Below, piece by piece: positions 1-5,552 of a DNA stretch of 5,657 nt. The position numbers were made by a program, and so were the translations under genes. The notes beneath the pieces were generated by a model. That model searched no databases. It saw nothing but the letters and a program-made list of their open reading frames with translations, and was not told the origin of the DNA. Origin of the DNA: Hymenobacter sp. (GTDB lineage Bacteria; Bacteroidota; Bacteroidia; Cytophagales; Hymenobacteraceae). Location of the stretch: assembly GCA_025362615.1 (NCBI GenBank), contig JANYFQ010000696.1, positions 1-5,657 of the forward strand. Direction: 5' to 3'. Each line of letters begins with the position of its first letter. Position 1 is the stretch's first letter.

Positions 1-637
1 CGGCCTGCGTCAGGCCCACCAGGATGCCGCCGTTGCCCAGGTCGGCGGCCAGCACCAGGTCGGGGCGGCCGTCGGCGTTGAGGTCGGCCACGGCCAGGTT
101 GTCGGGCTGGCGCAAAATGCCCTTGAACGCCACCGTCGCCGCCGGCCCGAAGCCGCCCGCCGCGCCGCGCCCCGGCAGCAGGTACACGTATTCCTGGTGG
201 AAGGCGTTGGAACCCAGGGTCAGCAGGTCGGGCTGGCCGTCGCCGTTGAAGTCGGCCAGGGCCAGCCCTTGGGGGTAGCGGCCCAGCGGGTAGTCGCGGC
301 GGGCCGCGAAGCGGCCTTCGCCCTGCCCCAACCATACGGTGGCGTCGCCCACGTCCGTGGCCTTGGGCTTTCGTTCCAAGCCTTTGAACAATGCGCCGAC
401 ACCGATGACGGCCTCGCCGCTGCCGCCGGGCCGGCTCCGGCCGTCGTTCACCGTCACCAAGTCGGGGTGGCCGTCGGCGTTGAGGTCGGCCACGGCCAGC
501 GCCCGCGGCCACCGGCCCACGGCGTAGGTCGTGGCCGGTCCGAAGGTGGGCGCGAGGGGTACGGTTGGTTCAGGTGCCGGTTTCCAGGCCAGCAGCAGGC
601 CGAACGCCGCGCCGCTCAACAAAAAATAAGTACGCAT
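1..637 (-). CDS. Exported FG-GAP/VCBS repeat protein, 3' end missing
   Basis: The reading frame opens with ATG at 637-635 and stays open for 212 codons to the window edge, so the C-terminus is missing. Residues 1-18 (MRTYFLLSGAAFGLLLAW) form a short hydrophobic segment that looks like a Sec signal peptide; there is no lipobox cysteine. Three calcium-binding-loop motifs of the FG-GAP/VCBS type follow: DLNADGHPD at 51-59, DFNGDGQPD at 129-137 and DLNADGRPD at 185-193. Each is preceded by LAVAD or LALAD and followed by a hydrophobic strand, the usual blade pattern of an integrin-alpha-like beta-propeller. Such proteins are exported or surface-bound and often bind carbohydrate or protein, but nothing here identifies a ligand. 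The start lies 69 bp downstream of the repressor gene on the same strand. The family call is firm; the function is unknown. Residues 65-100 form a longer insert between the first two blades. Confidence 0.85.
   Translation of the reverse strand, partial: MRTYFLLSGAAFGLLLAWKPAPEPTVPLAPTFGPATTYAVGRWPRALAVADLNADGHPDLVTVNDGRSRPGGSGEAVIGVGALFKGLERKPKATDVGDATVWLGQGEGRFAARRDYPLGRYPQGLALADFNGDGQPDLLTLGSNAFHQEYVYLLPGRGAAGGFGPAATVAFKGILRQPDNLAVADLNADGRPDLVLAADLGNGGILVGLTQA
59..499 (-). repeat. Three 39-bp direct repeats encoding FG-GAP calcium loops
   Basis: The segments 59-97, 227-265 and 461-499 are near-copies of one 39-bp unit encoding LAVADLNADG-x-PDL. The first and last share an exact 31-bp core (67-97 and 469-499). 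The middle copy has diverged at several positions. This is the DNA-level trace of propeller blade duplication within the gene, and the near-identical outer copies could recombine. Confidence 0.8.
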
Positions 638-656
638 GGGCAGGGGTGAAGCTGTT

Positions 657-665
657 GGGGGGGGG
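657..665. repeat. G9 homopolymer tract
   Basis: Nine consecutive G on the plus strand (C9 on the coding strand) lie 19 bp upstream of the ATG of the FG-GAP protein gene, in the 69-bp gap after the repressor gene. The tract is non-coding. Homopolymers of this length can slip during replication, but an effect on expression is only a possibility. Confidence 0.6.
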
Positions 666-706
666 CAGCGCTTGGGGGTACTCGTTTTCACCTCCCAAAC
701 CCCGCC

Positions 707-1363
707 TCACGGCCCCACAAACAAATTCTGGCTCACTTCGGCCGACACGAACGCCGTGCGTTGCCCCAGGCGCAGCTCCAGCGAGTGGTCGAACACCACT
801 TTATCCAGCACTTCCACCTTCGTCCCGAGCTGCAAACCTACTTTATCCAGGTACTGCAAAAACGGCGCGGAGGTGTTTTTAACGGCCGCTAGCTGCCCGC
901 ATTCGCCGATTTTCAGGTCGGCCAGCAGGCGGGTGGCGGGGCGACGCATGGCCCCGTCTTCGGCCGGAATGGGGTCGCCGTGGGGGTCGAGGGCGGGGTG
1001 GCCCAAAAAGGCATCGAGCCGGCGCAGCAGCAGCGGGCTTTGGATGTGTTCCAACTCCTCGGCTACTTCGTGAACCTCGTCCCAGCTAAAGCCAAGCTGT
1101 TGCACCAAAAATACTTCCCACAACCGATGCTTGCGGATGGTGAGCAGGGCGCAGCGCCGTCCTTCCGCCGTGAGCTGCACTCCGCGGTACCGCTCGTAAG
1201 CCAGCAAGCCTTTCTCCGAGAGCCGCCGCAGCATATCCGTAACCGAGGCGGCCCGCGTGGCCAGCGCCGCCGCAATGCGGTTGGTGCTCACGCCTGCCGC
1301 ATCCGGCTCCGCCTCGGCCAGTTTGTAGATGGCTTTCAAGTAGTTTTCTTCCGCAACGGTCAC
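707..1363 (-). CDS. DtxR/MntR-family metal-dependent transcriptional repressor
   Basis: This 218-residue cytoplasmic DNA-binding protein represses metal-uptake or metal-homeostasis genes when loaded with Fe(II) or Mn(II). Residues 1-65 form the winged helix-turn-helix (ENYLKAIYKL at 6-15; recognition helix around ATRAASVTDMLRRL, 35-48; wing YERYRGVQLT, 56-65). The dimerisation and metal domain follows, with H79, E83, H98, E102, E105 and H106 at the classic ligand positions. The family motif HPALDPHGDPIP spans 122-133. Residues from about 145 to 218 form the SH3-like (FeoA-like) third domain, so this is the long DtxR/IdeR architecture rather than the short MntR one. The ligand usually supplied by Met10 (IdeR) or Asp8 (MntR) is Asn7, and the Cys102 position is Glu, so metal preference cannot be assigned. 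The start is GTG at 1363-1361; no ATG lies upstream in frame, and MTVAEENYLK fits the family N-terminus. No target gene is visible nearby. Confidence 0.92.
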   Translation of the reverse strand: MTVAEENYLKAIYKLAEAEPDAAGVSTNRIAAALATRAASVTDMLRRLSEKGLLAYERYRGVQLTAEGRRCALLTIRKHRLWEVFLVQQLGFSWDEVHEVAEELEHIQSPLLLRRLDAFLGHPALDPHGDPIPAEDGAMRRPATRLLADLKIGECGQLAAVKNTSAPFLQYLDKVGLQLGTKVEVLDKVVFDHSLELRLGQRTAFVSAEVSQNLFVGP

Positions 1364-1368
1364 GGTGT

Positions 1369-1400
1369 CGAATTGTTTAATTGTTGCATTGCTTAATTGG
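1369..1400 (-). repeat. Octamer array, inverted copy beside the repressor start
   Basis: Read on the minus strand, this is four consecutive 8-bp units: CCAATTAA, GCAATGCA, ACAATTAA and ACAATTCG. It ends 5 bp before the GTG start of the repressor gene. It is AT-rich in a GC-rich neighbourhood and is the inverted partner of the array at 1494-1525, matching it at 25 of 32 positions. It may lie in the repressor's 5' leader or promoter. Confidence 0.7.
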
Positions 1401-1493
1401 TGGCTGTTCTGGGTTTGTTGTTCTGGGGTATGGTCCGCAGGGAGCGCAATGGCAAAAAGCAGCGGGCGCAGTGCGTTGGATGAATTACGAGCA

Positions 1494-1525
1494 ACAATTC
1501 AGCAATCAAACAATTCAGCAATTCA
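1494..1525 (+). repeat. Octamer array, direct copy at the 3' end of fabH
   Basis: Four consecutive 8-bp units read on the plus strand: ACAATTCA, GCAATCAA, ACAATTCA and GCAATTCA. The array ends 2 bp beyond the stop codon of fabH. With the inverted copy at 1369-1400 it brackets a 93-bp segment (1401-1493) in which I find no gene or RNA. In a read-through transcript the two arms could pair into a long imperfect hairpin. There is no U-tract next to it, so it does not resemble a standard intrinsic terminator. Confidence 0.7.
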
Positions 1526-1527
1526 AA

Positions 1528-2538
1528 CTACCACCTAATCAACGCCGAAGCCCAGGTAAAACCTGACCCAAAGGCGGCCAGGCACACCAAATCGCCGCGC
1601 TTGACTTTGCCCTGCTGCACGGCTTCGCTCAGGGCCAGCGGGATGCTGGCGGCGGTGGTGTTGCCGTAGCGCTGGATGTTGCTGAAAACTTTGTCGTCCG
1701 GGAGGCCCATTTTCTGCTGCACGTACTGGGTGATGCGCAGGTTGGCCTGGTGCGGGATGAGCATATCGATGTCAGCCGGCTGGAAACCGTTCTGGGCCAG
1801 CGCCTCGCCGATGACCTGGGGGAAGCGGACAACGGCGTTTTTAAACACGTTTTGGCCGTTCATGTAAGGGTACATATCGGCCTTGTTTTCGAGGGCCACG
1901 CCCACGCGGTTCTCACGGTTCGAGCCGGGTTCGCGCACAATGAGTTCTTCGGCGAACTCGCCCTGGGCGTGCAGGTGGGTGCTGAGGATGCCGTGCCCGT
2001 CGCGGGTGCTGGGCCGCAGCACAACGGCCCCGGCACCGTCGCCAAAAATGACCGACACGGCCCGGCCTTGCGGCGTTTTGTCGAGGCCCGAGGAGTGAAT
2101 TTCGGAGCCCACGACCAGCACGTTGTCGTACATCCCGGTTTTGATGAACTGGTCGGCTACCGACAAGGCGTAGATGAAGCCCGAACACTGGTTGCGCACG
2201 TCGAGGGCCGGGGTGTTTTCCTTCATGCCCAACTCGCGCTGCATGAGCACGCCCGAGCCCGGAAACACGTAGTCGGGCGAGAGCGTAGCGAAGACGATGA
2301 GTTGGATGTCGTCGGCCGTGAGGCCGGCGTTGGCGAGGGCCATTTGGGCGGCGCGGGTGCCCATGTTGGCGGTGGTGTCGTGGCCTTCTTCAAACCAGCG
2401 ACGCTCCTCAATGCCGGTGCGCTCCTGAATCCAGGCGTCGGAGGTGTCGAGCAGGCTTTCGATTTCGGCGTTTTTGACGACCCGGCTGGGCACGTAGTGG
2501 CCAGTGCCAGCAATTTCGGAATGACGCAAAGCAGCCAT
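1528..2538 (-). CDS. fabH: Beta-ketoacyl-ACP synthase III (KAS III, FabH family)
   Basis: This thiolase-fold condensing enzyme joins an acyl-CoA primer, typically acetyl-CoA or a branched acyl-CoA, to malonyl-ACP to start type II fatty-acid synthesis in the cytoplasm. The 336-residue protein is slightly longer than the E. coli enzyme (317). The catalytic triad is visible: Cys118 in NQCSGFIYALSVAD, His263 in LIPHQANLRI and Asn293 in YGNTTAASIPLAL. The N-terminal GTGHYVPSRVV, the IFGDGAGAVVL motif and the C-terminal FGSGFTWASALIRW are also typical. I chose ATG 2538-2536 because homology begins at MAALRHSEIAGTGHY; an upstream in-frame TTG at 2616 would add 26 proline-rich residues unlike the family. 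The gene lies 99 bp downstream of the glycosyltransferase on the same strand, not beside plsX or rpmF. The segment VFPGSGVLMQRELG and the following RNQCSGF differ from E. coli FabH, so it may be a paralogue with another primer preference. Confidence 0.93.
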   Translation of the reverse strand: MAALRHSEIAGTGHYVPSRVVKNAEIESLLDTSDAWIQERTGIEERRWFEEGHDTTANMGTRAAQMALANAGLTADDIQLIVFATLSPDYVFPGSGVLMQRELGMKENTPALDVRNQCSGFIYALSVADQFIKTGMYDNVLVVGSEIHSSGLDKTPQGRAVSVIFGDGAGAVVLRPSTRDGHGILSTHLHAQGEFAEELIVREPGSNRENRVGVALENKADMYPYMNGQNVFKNAVVRFPQVIGEALAQNGFQPADIDMLIPHQANLRITQYVQQKMGLPDDKVFSNIQRYGNTTAASIPLALSEAVQQGKVKRGDLVCLAAFGSGFTWASALIRW

Positions 2539-2637
2539 TGGAATAGTAGTTGAGGGGTGAAGTAGGGGAGGGCGCCCAGCCGGTGCGAATGCCGGGCCGG
2601 GCCGCTGGTTGTGCAAACGGGCAACAAAGTTGGCATA

Positions 2638-3819
2638 TTAAACCAGACTATCCAGCAAAGCCCCTAATTTTTTGCCTTCGGGGGCCCACGCAACAGCGTC
2701 GGTGGGTGGCCCGGCCGGGTAAAAGTCGGGGGCAGCGGCCAGGGCGGCCAATACGTTTGAAGCGGCCGTTTCGGGGCTGCCAAAATCCACCACCAGGCCC
2801 GCGTTTAGCGGGGCACTGAGGGCTGTCCAGAGCAAATTGTCGGGCAGTACAACGGGCAGCCCCTGGGCCAGGTACTCGAAGAGTTTAGTGGGCCGGCAGC
2901 GCCAGGTGCTGACGTGCGGCCGGTACGGCAGCAAGCCCAGGTGCGCCGCCCCGATTTCGGCCACAATCTGGCGGTGGGGCACGGGCAATGCGCCGCCCAC
3001 CAGCCGCAACCAGGCCGGGTGGGCCGCCGCCTGCGCTTGCAGCCACGCCAGCAGCGGCGGTTGCTGGCAGTAGCCAACCACCGTCAGCACGGCCCCGCCG
3101 GGGCGGTTTTGGTGCAGCAGCTTCGCCAGCGCCAGGGCTTCCCGCACACCGTTGAGCTCCGAGATGGTGCCCGAAAACAACAGCCGTAGTGGCTGGTGCG
3201 GCGTGGGCAGCGGGCGGGCCGTGCGGGGCAGGATTTCGCCGGGTGCGGGCTGGTATTTGTTTTCCAAAACCAGCACCCGCTCCGGGGCCATACTTGTCAG
3301 AAAAGGCAGCTCGTGGGCGTAGCTTTTTTCGGCCAGCAGCACGGCGCTGGCCCGGCGGGCAGCGATGCCCTCCACCCAACGCAGGCCCGCCGCCAATGCG
3401 TACCGCTGCCAGCCACCGTACACGGCCTGGGTCGTCACGTTGAGGGCGTAGTTTTCGCGGATGTCGTAGATGAAGTTCCGGCCCCGCCCCAGCGCCCGCC
3501 ACAGCAGCGTAAGCGGCAGCAGCTCGGGGGCGCCGACGATAATCAAATCGGGCCGCAGTCGCCGCAGCAATTGCCAGTAGCGCCCCTGGGCCGCCAGCCG
3601 CTGCCAGCCTGGCCTTGCCCCCACAAAAATGGGGTGCAAAATGGGTTCGGGCGGGGCAGTTGCCGCCGCGGCCTGCGCTGGATTGGGGCCGCCCGCCGCG
3701 CCGCGCCCGGCCACATGAACCCGCATTCCGCCCCGTGCCAGCAGCGCCGCCGCCAGCTTGCCGCGCATCCGCGTGTCGTCCACCGGCTTCAGCACCGAAG
3801 CCAGCAACACCACCCGCAA
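2638..3819 (-). CDS. GT-B fold glycosyltransferase (GT4-like)
   Basis: The product is a probable cytoplasmic sugar-nucleotide-dependent glycosyltransferase of 393 residues. The N-terminal Rossmann half begins RVVLLASVLKPVDDTRM (2-18) and contains YDIRENY (118-124). The C-terminal half has LLFSGTISELNG (213-224), a strand LTVVGYC, and the nucleotide-sugar-binding PTKLFEYLAQGLPVV (310-324), whose Glu is the conserved acidic residue of GT4-type enzymes. There is no signal peptide or membrane helix. The donor, acceptor and resulting glycan cannot be read from the sequence. The start is uncertain. TTG at 3819-3817 places the initiator directly before the first beta strand; GTG at 3840-3838 would add 7 residues; ATG at 3936 would add 39 low-complexity residues and overlap dapD. 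It is divergent from dapD, and fabH follows 99 bp downstream. Usual GT4 length is about 350-420 residues, so the gene appears complete. Confidence 0.82.
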   Translation of the reverse strand: MRVVLLASVLKPVDDTRMRGKLAAALLARGGMRVHVAGRGAAGGPNPAQAAAATAPPEPILHPIFVGARPGWQRLAAQGRYWQLLRRLRPDLIIVGAPELLPLTLLWRALGRGRNFIYDIRENYALNVTTQAVYGGWQRYALAAGLRWVEGIAARRASAVLLAEKSYAHELPFLTSMAPERVLVLENKYQPAPGEILPRTARPLPTPHQPLRLLFSGTISELNGVREALALAKLLHQNRPGGAVLTVVGYCQQPPLLAWLQAQAAAHPAWLRLVGGALPVPHRQIVAEIGAAHLGLLPYRPHVSTWRCRPTKLFEYLAQGLPVVLPDNLLWTALSAPLNAGLVVDFGSPETAASNVLAALAAAPDFYPAGPPTDAVAWAPEGKKLGALLDSLV

Positions 3820-3853
3820 AACCGAAGAAACACCAGACACGCCCCAAAGATGG

Positions 3854-3861
3854 TAGTTTTG
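3854..3861 (+). promoter_or_regulatory. Candidate -7 promoter element for dapD
   Basis: TAGTTTTG is a perfect match to the Bacteroidota sigma-ABfr -7 consensus TAnnTTTG and lies about 58 bp before the dapD ATG. I find no matching TTTG at the -33 position. On the opposite strand CATCTTTG (3852-3845) is a one-mismatch -7 candidate facing the glycosyltransferase; transcription would then start near 3838, giving a short leader to the TTG at 3819. Confidence 0.4.
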
Positions 3862-3918
3862 CCCCGCCCGGCCCCGCCGCGCCACCCCCCACCCCGCCAA
3901 AACCTCCCAATTCAACCC

Positions 3919-4770
3919 ATGCCAACCCAATCCCATTCACTCAGTCAATCATTCACTCAGTCACTCATTGAAAACGCCTGGGCCGACCGCGCCCTGCTCC
4001 CAAACGCCGACACCCTGGCCGCCATCCACCACGTCATCGAAGAACTCGACAAGGGCCGCCTGCGCGTAGCCGAACCCCCCGCCACCGAGGGCGGCGAGTG
4101 GACGGTAAACGACTGGGTGAAAAAAGCCGTCATCCTCTACTTTCCCATTCAGCAGATGACGACGCTCGAAGTCGGCCCTTTCGAGTACCACGACAAAATG
4201 CGCCTCAAAACCGACTACGCCGCCCAGCAGGTGCGCGTGGTGCCCCCGGCCACGGCCCGCTACGGCGCGTTTCTGGCCCCCGGCGTCATCCTCATGCCCA
4301 GCTACGTGAACATCGGCGCCTACGTCGGCGAAGGCACGATGGTCGATACCTGGGCCACGGTCGGCAGTTGCGCCCAGGTTGGCAAAGGCGTGCATCTAAG
4401 CGGCGGCGTGGGCCTGGGCGGCGTGCTCGAACCCGTGCAGGCCGCCCCCGTCATCATCGAAGACGGGGCCTTCATCGGCTCGCGCAGCATCCTGGTCGAA
4501 GGCTGCCGCATCGGCCGCGAAGCCGTCATCGGCGCGGGCGTCACCATCACCGGCAGCACCAAAATCATCGACGTAACGGGCCCCGAGCCCGTCGAGTACC
4601 GGGGCTACGTGCCGCCGCGCTCGGTGGTCATTCCGGGCTCCATCCCCAAGAAGTTTCCGGCCGGCGAATACCAAGTGCCGTGCGCGTTGATTATCGGCCA
4701 ACGCAAGCCGAGTACGGACTTGAAGACGAGCCTGAACGAGGCGCTGCGGGATTTTGGAGTTTCAGTCTAA
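3919..4770 (+). CDS. dapD: 2,3,4,5-tetrahydropyridine-2,6-dicarboxylate N-succinyltransferase
   Basis: The enzyme transfers succinyl from succinyl-CoA to tetrahydrodipicolinate in the succinylase branch of diaminopimelate/lysine synthesis, feeding peptidoglycan and lysine in the cytoplasm. The protein has 283 residues (E. coli 274). After a helical N-terminal domain comes the left-handed beta-helix of hexapeptide repeats, from about 112 to 220: YGAFLAPGVILMPSYVNIGA, the signature MVDTWATVGSCAQVG (141-155), HLSGGVGLGGVLEP, then IEDGAFIGSRSILVEG. Asp143 in MVDTW is the likely catalytic Asp. The start is ATG 3919; no other in-frame ATG precedes residue 80. Relative to E. coli there are about nine extra N-terminal residues, which come from a 16-bp tandem duplication. 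The long open frame extending upstream to 3196 is the shadow of the glycosyltransferase. The stop codon overlaps the ATG of the following broken small gene by one base (TAATG). No other dap gene is in the window. Confidence 0.95.
   Translation: MPTQSHSLSQSFTQSLIENAWADRALLPNADTLAAIHHVIEELDKGRLRVAEPPATEGGEWTVNDWVKKAVILYFPIQQMTTLEVGPFEYHDKMRLKTDYAAQQVRVVPPATARYGAFLAPGVILMPSYVNIGAYVGEGTMVDTWATVGSCAQVGKGVHLSGGVGLGGVLEPVQAAPVIIEDGAFIGSRSILVEGCRIGREAVIGAGVTITGSTKIIDVTGPEPVEYRGYVPPRSVVIPGSIPKKFPAGEYQVPCALIIGQRKPSTDLKTSLNEALRDFGVSV
3935..3970 (+). repeat. 16-bp tandem repeat in the 5' end of dapD
   Basis: ATTCACTCAGTCAATC (3935-3950) is followed at once by ATTCACTCAGTCACTC (3951-3966), one mismatch in 16, then ATTG. 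Each unit is itself made of two 8-bp halves, so the period and the CA-A/C-T character recall the octamer arrays at 1369-1400 and 1494-1525. It encodes Ser/Gln-rich SLSQSFTQSLI. Sixteen is not a multiple of three, so loss or gain of a unit would shift the dapD frame. Confidence 0.75.
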
Positions 4771-4961
4771 TGCGAGTCTCAAAATTTAAAATCCTGGGTG
4801 TTTTATTTATAATAAGTGCATACGTATCTTTATAAATAAGTTATATTCCCGACACACTAAGTCCTCCTTGGAACAGCGTCTTTTTGGTGGGTGGAATTTT
4901 GCTTTTCATTGCTGGCTTATTTGCTTTGGCTAAGAAGAAAAAGCCAACCGAAGAAGCCTAA
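4770..4961 (+). pseudogene. Two-helix small membrane protein interrupted by TAA
   Basis: One frame from ATG 4770 to TAA 4959-4961 has 63 codons with a single internal stop, TAA at 4833-4835 (codon 22). Before the stop it encodes MRVSKFK and a hydrophobic stretch ILGVLFIISAYVSL. After it come ISYIPDTLSPPWN, a second hydrophobic helix (SVFLVGGILLFIAGLFALA) and a basic tail KKKKPTEEA. Positive charges at both ends and a Pro/Trp-containing loop between the helices fit a hairpin inner-membrane protein with both termini in the cytoplasm. Continuity of pattern across the stop suggests that one nonsense mutation broke an intact gene of about 62 residues. The ATG overlaps the dapD stop by one base, so the two would be translationally coupled. 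The segment is markedly AT-rich beside dapD. I do not recognise the family. Alternatives are a sequencing error, or two separate tiny peptides. Confidence 0.6.
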
Positions 4962-4963
4962 AT

Positions 4964-4997
4964 AAAAAAAGCCCGCCAATTGGCAGGCTTTTTTTTT
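4964..4997. terminator. Bidirectional intrinsic terminator between dapD and msrA
   Basis: A7 is followed by the hairpin GCC-C-GCC, loop AATT, GGC-A-GGC (4971-4988, one C/A mismatch in the stem) and then T9. On the plus strand it ends transcription of dapD and the broken small gene with a U9 tail. On the minus strand the reverse complement gives a similar hairpin with a U7 tail 18 bp after the msrA stop. The placement between convergent genes fits a shared terminator. Confidence 0.9.
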
Positions 4998-5015
4998 AAG
5001 AAAAGCGCTTATAAA

Positions 5016-5552
5016 TCAAACCCCGGCCTTCAATTTGTCGGCAAACAGCGCCTTCACCTTCTCTACTTTTGGCCGGGCCACAAACTGGCAGTACGGCTCG
5101 TGCCCGTGCAGGTTGAAGTAGTTCTGGTGGTAGTCTTCGGCCGGGTAAAATGCCGGGGCAGGCAGAATTTCCGTCACCACCGGGTCGGGGAAAGCGTGGT
5201 GGTCGTTGAGCTTTTGCTTGTAGGCTTGGGCTAACTCTTTCTGCGCGTCGGAATGGTAGTAGATGCCCGAGCGATACTGGGTGCCCACGTCGTTGCCCTG
5301 CCGGTTGGGGGTGGTGGCGTCGTGAGTTTTCCAGAAGACTTCGAGCAGCTCCTCGAAGCCGATGACGGCCGGGTCAAAGCTGATGTTAATTACCTCGTTG
5401 TGACCCGTCAGGCCGCTGCAAACTTCTTTGTACGTAGGGTTGGCAATGCGGCCGCCGGTGTAGCCCGACACCACTTTTTCCACGCCCTTGAGGTTTTGAA
5501 AAACGGCCTCGACGCACCAGAAGCAGCCGGCCCCGAATGTTGCTATTTCCAT
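5016..5552 (-). CDS. msrA: Peptide-methionine (S)-S-oxide reductase MsrA
   Basis: The enzyme reduces the S epimer of methionine sulfoxide, free or in proteins, back to methionine using thioredoxin-type reductants. The 178-residue protein starts MEIATFGAGCFWCVEA: Cys10 of the GCFWC motif is the nucleophile, and Phe11, Trp12 and Glu15 are the conserved substrate-pocket residues. Further family motifs are VVSGYTGG (27-34), YKEVCSGLTGHNEV (41-54), DVGTQYRSGIYY (88-99), AEDYHQNYF (138-146) and PYCQFVARPKVEK (153-165). Cys13, Cys45 and Cys155 are additional cysteines, of which Cys155 sits where C-terminal resolving cysteines occur. No signal peptide is seen, so it is cytoplasmic, and no MsrB domain is fused. 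I chose ATG 5552-5550 because homology starts there; an in-frame GTG at 5603 would add 17 unrelated residues. It is convergent with dapD and shares its terminator. Bases 5553-5657 upstream show no recognisable gene or promoter. Confidence 0.95.
   Translation of the reverse strand: MEIATFGAGCFWCVEAVFQNLKGVEKVVSGYTGGRIANPTYKEVCSGLTGHNEVINISFDPAVIGFEELLEVFWKTHDATTPNRQGNDVGTQYRSGIYYHSDAQKELAQAYKQKLNDHHAFPDPVVTEILPAPAFYPAEDYHQNYFNLHGHEPYCQFVARPKVEKVKALFADKLKAGV

Noticed and set aside
1401..1493. tRNA or small RNA gene between the octamer arrays
   Set aside because: I find no cloverleaf, T-loop motif or terminal pairing beyond the octamer arms themselves.
1369..1525. CRISPR array
   Set aside because: The units are 8 bp with no spacers between them, and the two arrays are inverted. 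No cas genes are present.
1750..2553. Long plus-strand open frame of 267 codons opposite fabH
   Set aside because: It is antisense to a well-supported KAS III gene, has a His/Gly/Val-rich composition typical of the complement of GC-rich coding DNA, and shows no motif.
2539..2616. N-terminal extension of FabH from the in-frame TTG at 2616
   Set aside because: The 26 added residues are proline-rich and unlike the family, whereas the ATG at 2538 gives the expected N-terminus.
3196..3918. Long in-frame N-terminal extension of dapD back to 3196
   Set aside because: It is antisense to the glycosyltransferase and low-complexity; DapD homology begins only after ATG 3919.
2885..3940. Alternative minus-strand frame over the glycosyltransferase
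   Set aside because: It is a Gly/Ala/Arg-rich shadow with no domain signature, while the overlapping frame has clear GT-B motifs.
4833..4835. Programmed readthrough or recoding at the internal TAA
   Set aside because: Recoding as an amino acid usually uses TGA or TAG with a downstream structure, and none is evident. A simple nonsense mutation explains it better.
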